9,011 nt of DNA from JBAYSY01 sp041675885 (GTDB lineage: Bacteria > Pseudomonadota > Alphaproteobacteria > Rhodobacterales > Rhodobacteraceae): assembly GCA_041675885.1 (NCBI GenBank), contig JBAYSY010000070.1, positions 1 through 9,011 on the forward strand, given 5' to 3'. The notes under the pieces are model-generated. The model was given only the letters and a program-made list of their open reading frames with translations, had not been told where the DNA came from and ran no database searches. Every line of letters starts with the position of its first letter. Within the stretch, counting starts at the first letter, position 1. Positions 8,726 through 9,011 of the stretch are shown piece after piece. The position numbers and the translations under genes were made by a program.

Positions 8726-9011
<286 letters not shown>

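Overview
The window is a housekeeping segment of a GC-rich (by eye about two-thirds G+C) alphaproteobacterial chromosome, most likely from the order Rhodobacterales. I base this on the protein sequences: an RplJ opening MDRAQKEKVVEELGQ, an alphaproteobacterial-type RpoB, a single-span SecE, and the gene order. I recognise the families from memory and ran no database search. All genes lie on the minus strand, so transcription runs from high to low coordinates.

In transcription order: the last 94 codons of tuf (EF-Tu), ending at a textbook intrinsic terminator (8670-8700); a 318-nt spacer with a candidate tRNA promoter; tRNA-Trp(CCA); secE; nusG; rplK (L11); rplA (L1); rplJ (L10); rplL (L7/L12); rpoB; and the first 80 codons of rpoC, cut by the window edge. 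This is the classical secE-nusG-rplKAJL-rpoBC transcription and translation cluster. It brings together a preprotein translocase subunit, an elongation factor that binds RNA polymerase, the L1 and L11-L10-L12 stalk proteins of the 50S subunit, and the two large RNA polymerase subunits.

All the complete proteins look intact and full length. I see no mobile element, CRISPR array, phage gene, toxin-antitoxin pair, defence system or recently acquired gene, and no undescribed protein system. The coding content is ordinary.

What deserves a second look is the non-coding DNA, which is unusually structured. There are two abutting perfect inverted repeats between rpoB and rpoC, with a competing hairpin between them. 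A 285-nt rplJ leader carries at least seven hairpins, several with UUCG or GNRA loops. Four stem-loops and a 12-nt direct repeat lie between rplL and rpoB. A terminator-like stem with a U6 tract lies between secE and nusG. A one-helical-turn tandem repeat overlaps the candidate tRNA-Trp promoter. These are plausible sites for L1 and L10 feedback, attenuation, RNA processing or differential expression inside the cluster, but those roles are inference. At protein level, the C-terminal helix region of L10 contains a clean 11-residue tandem repeat that may relate to how many L12 dimers it binds.
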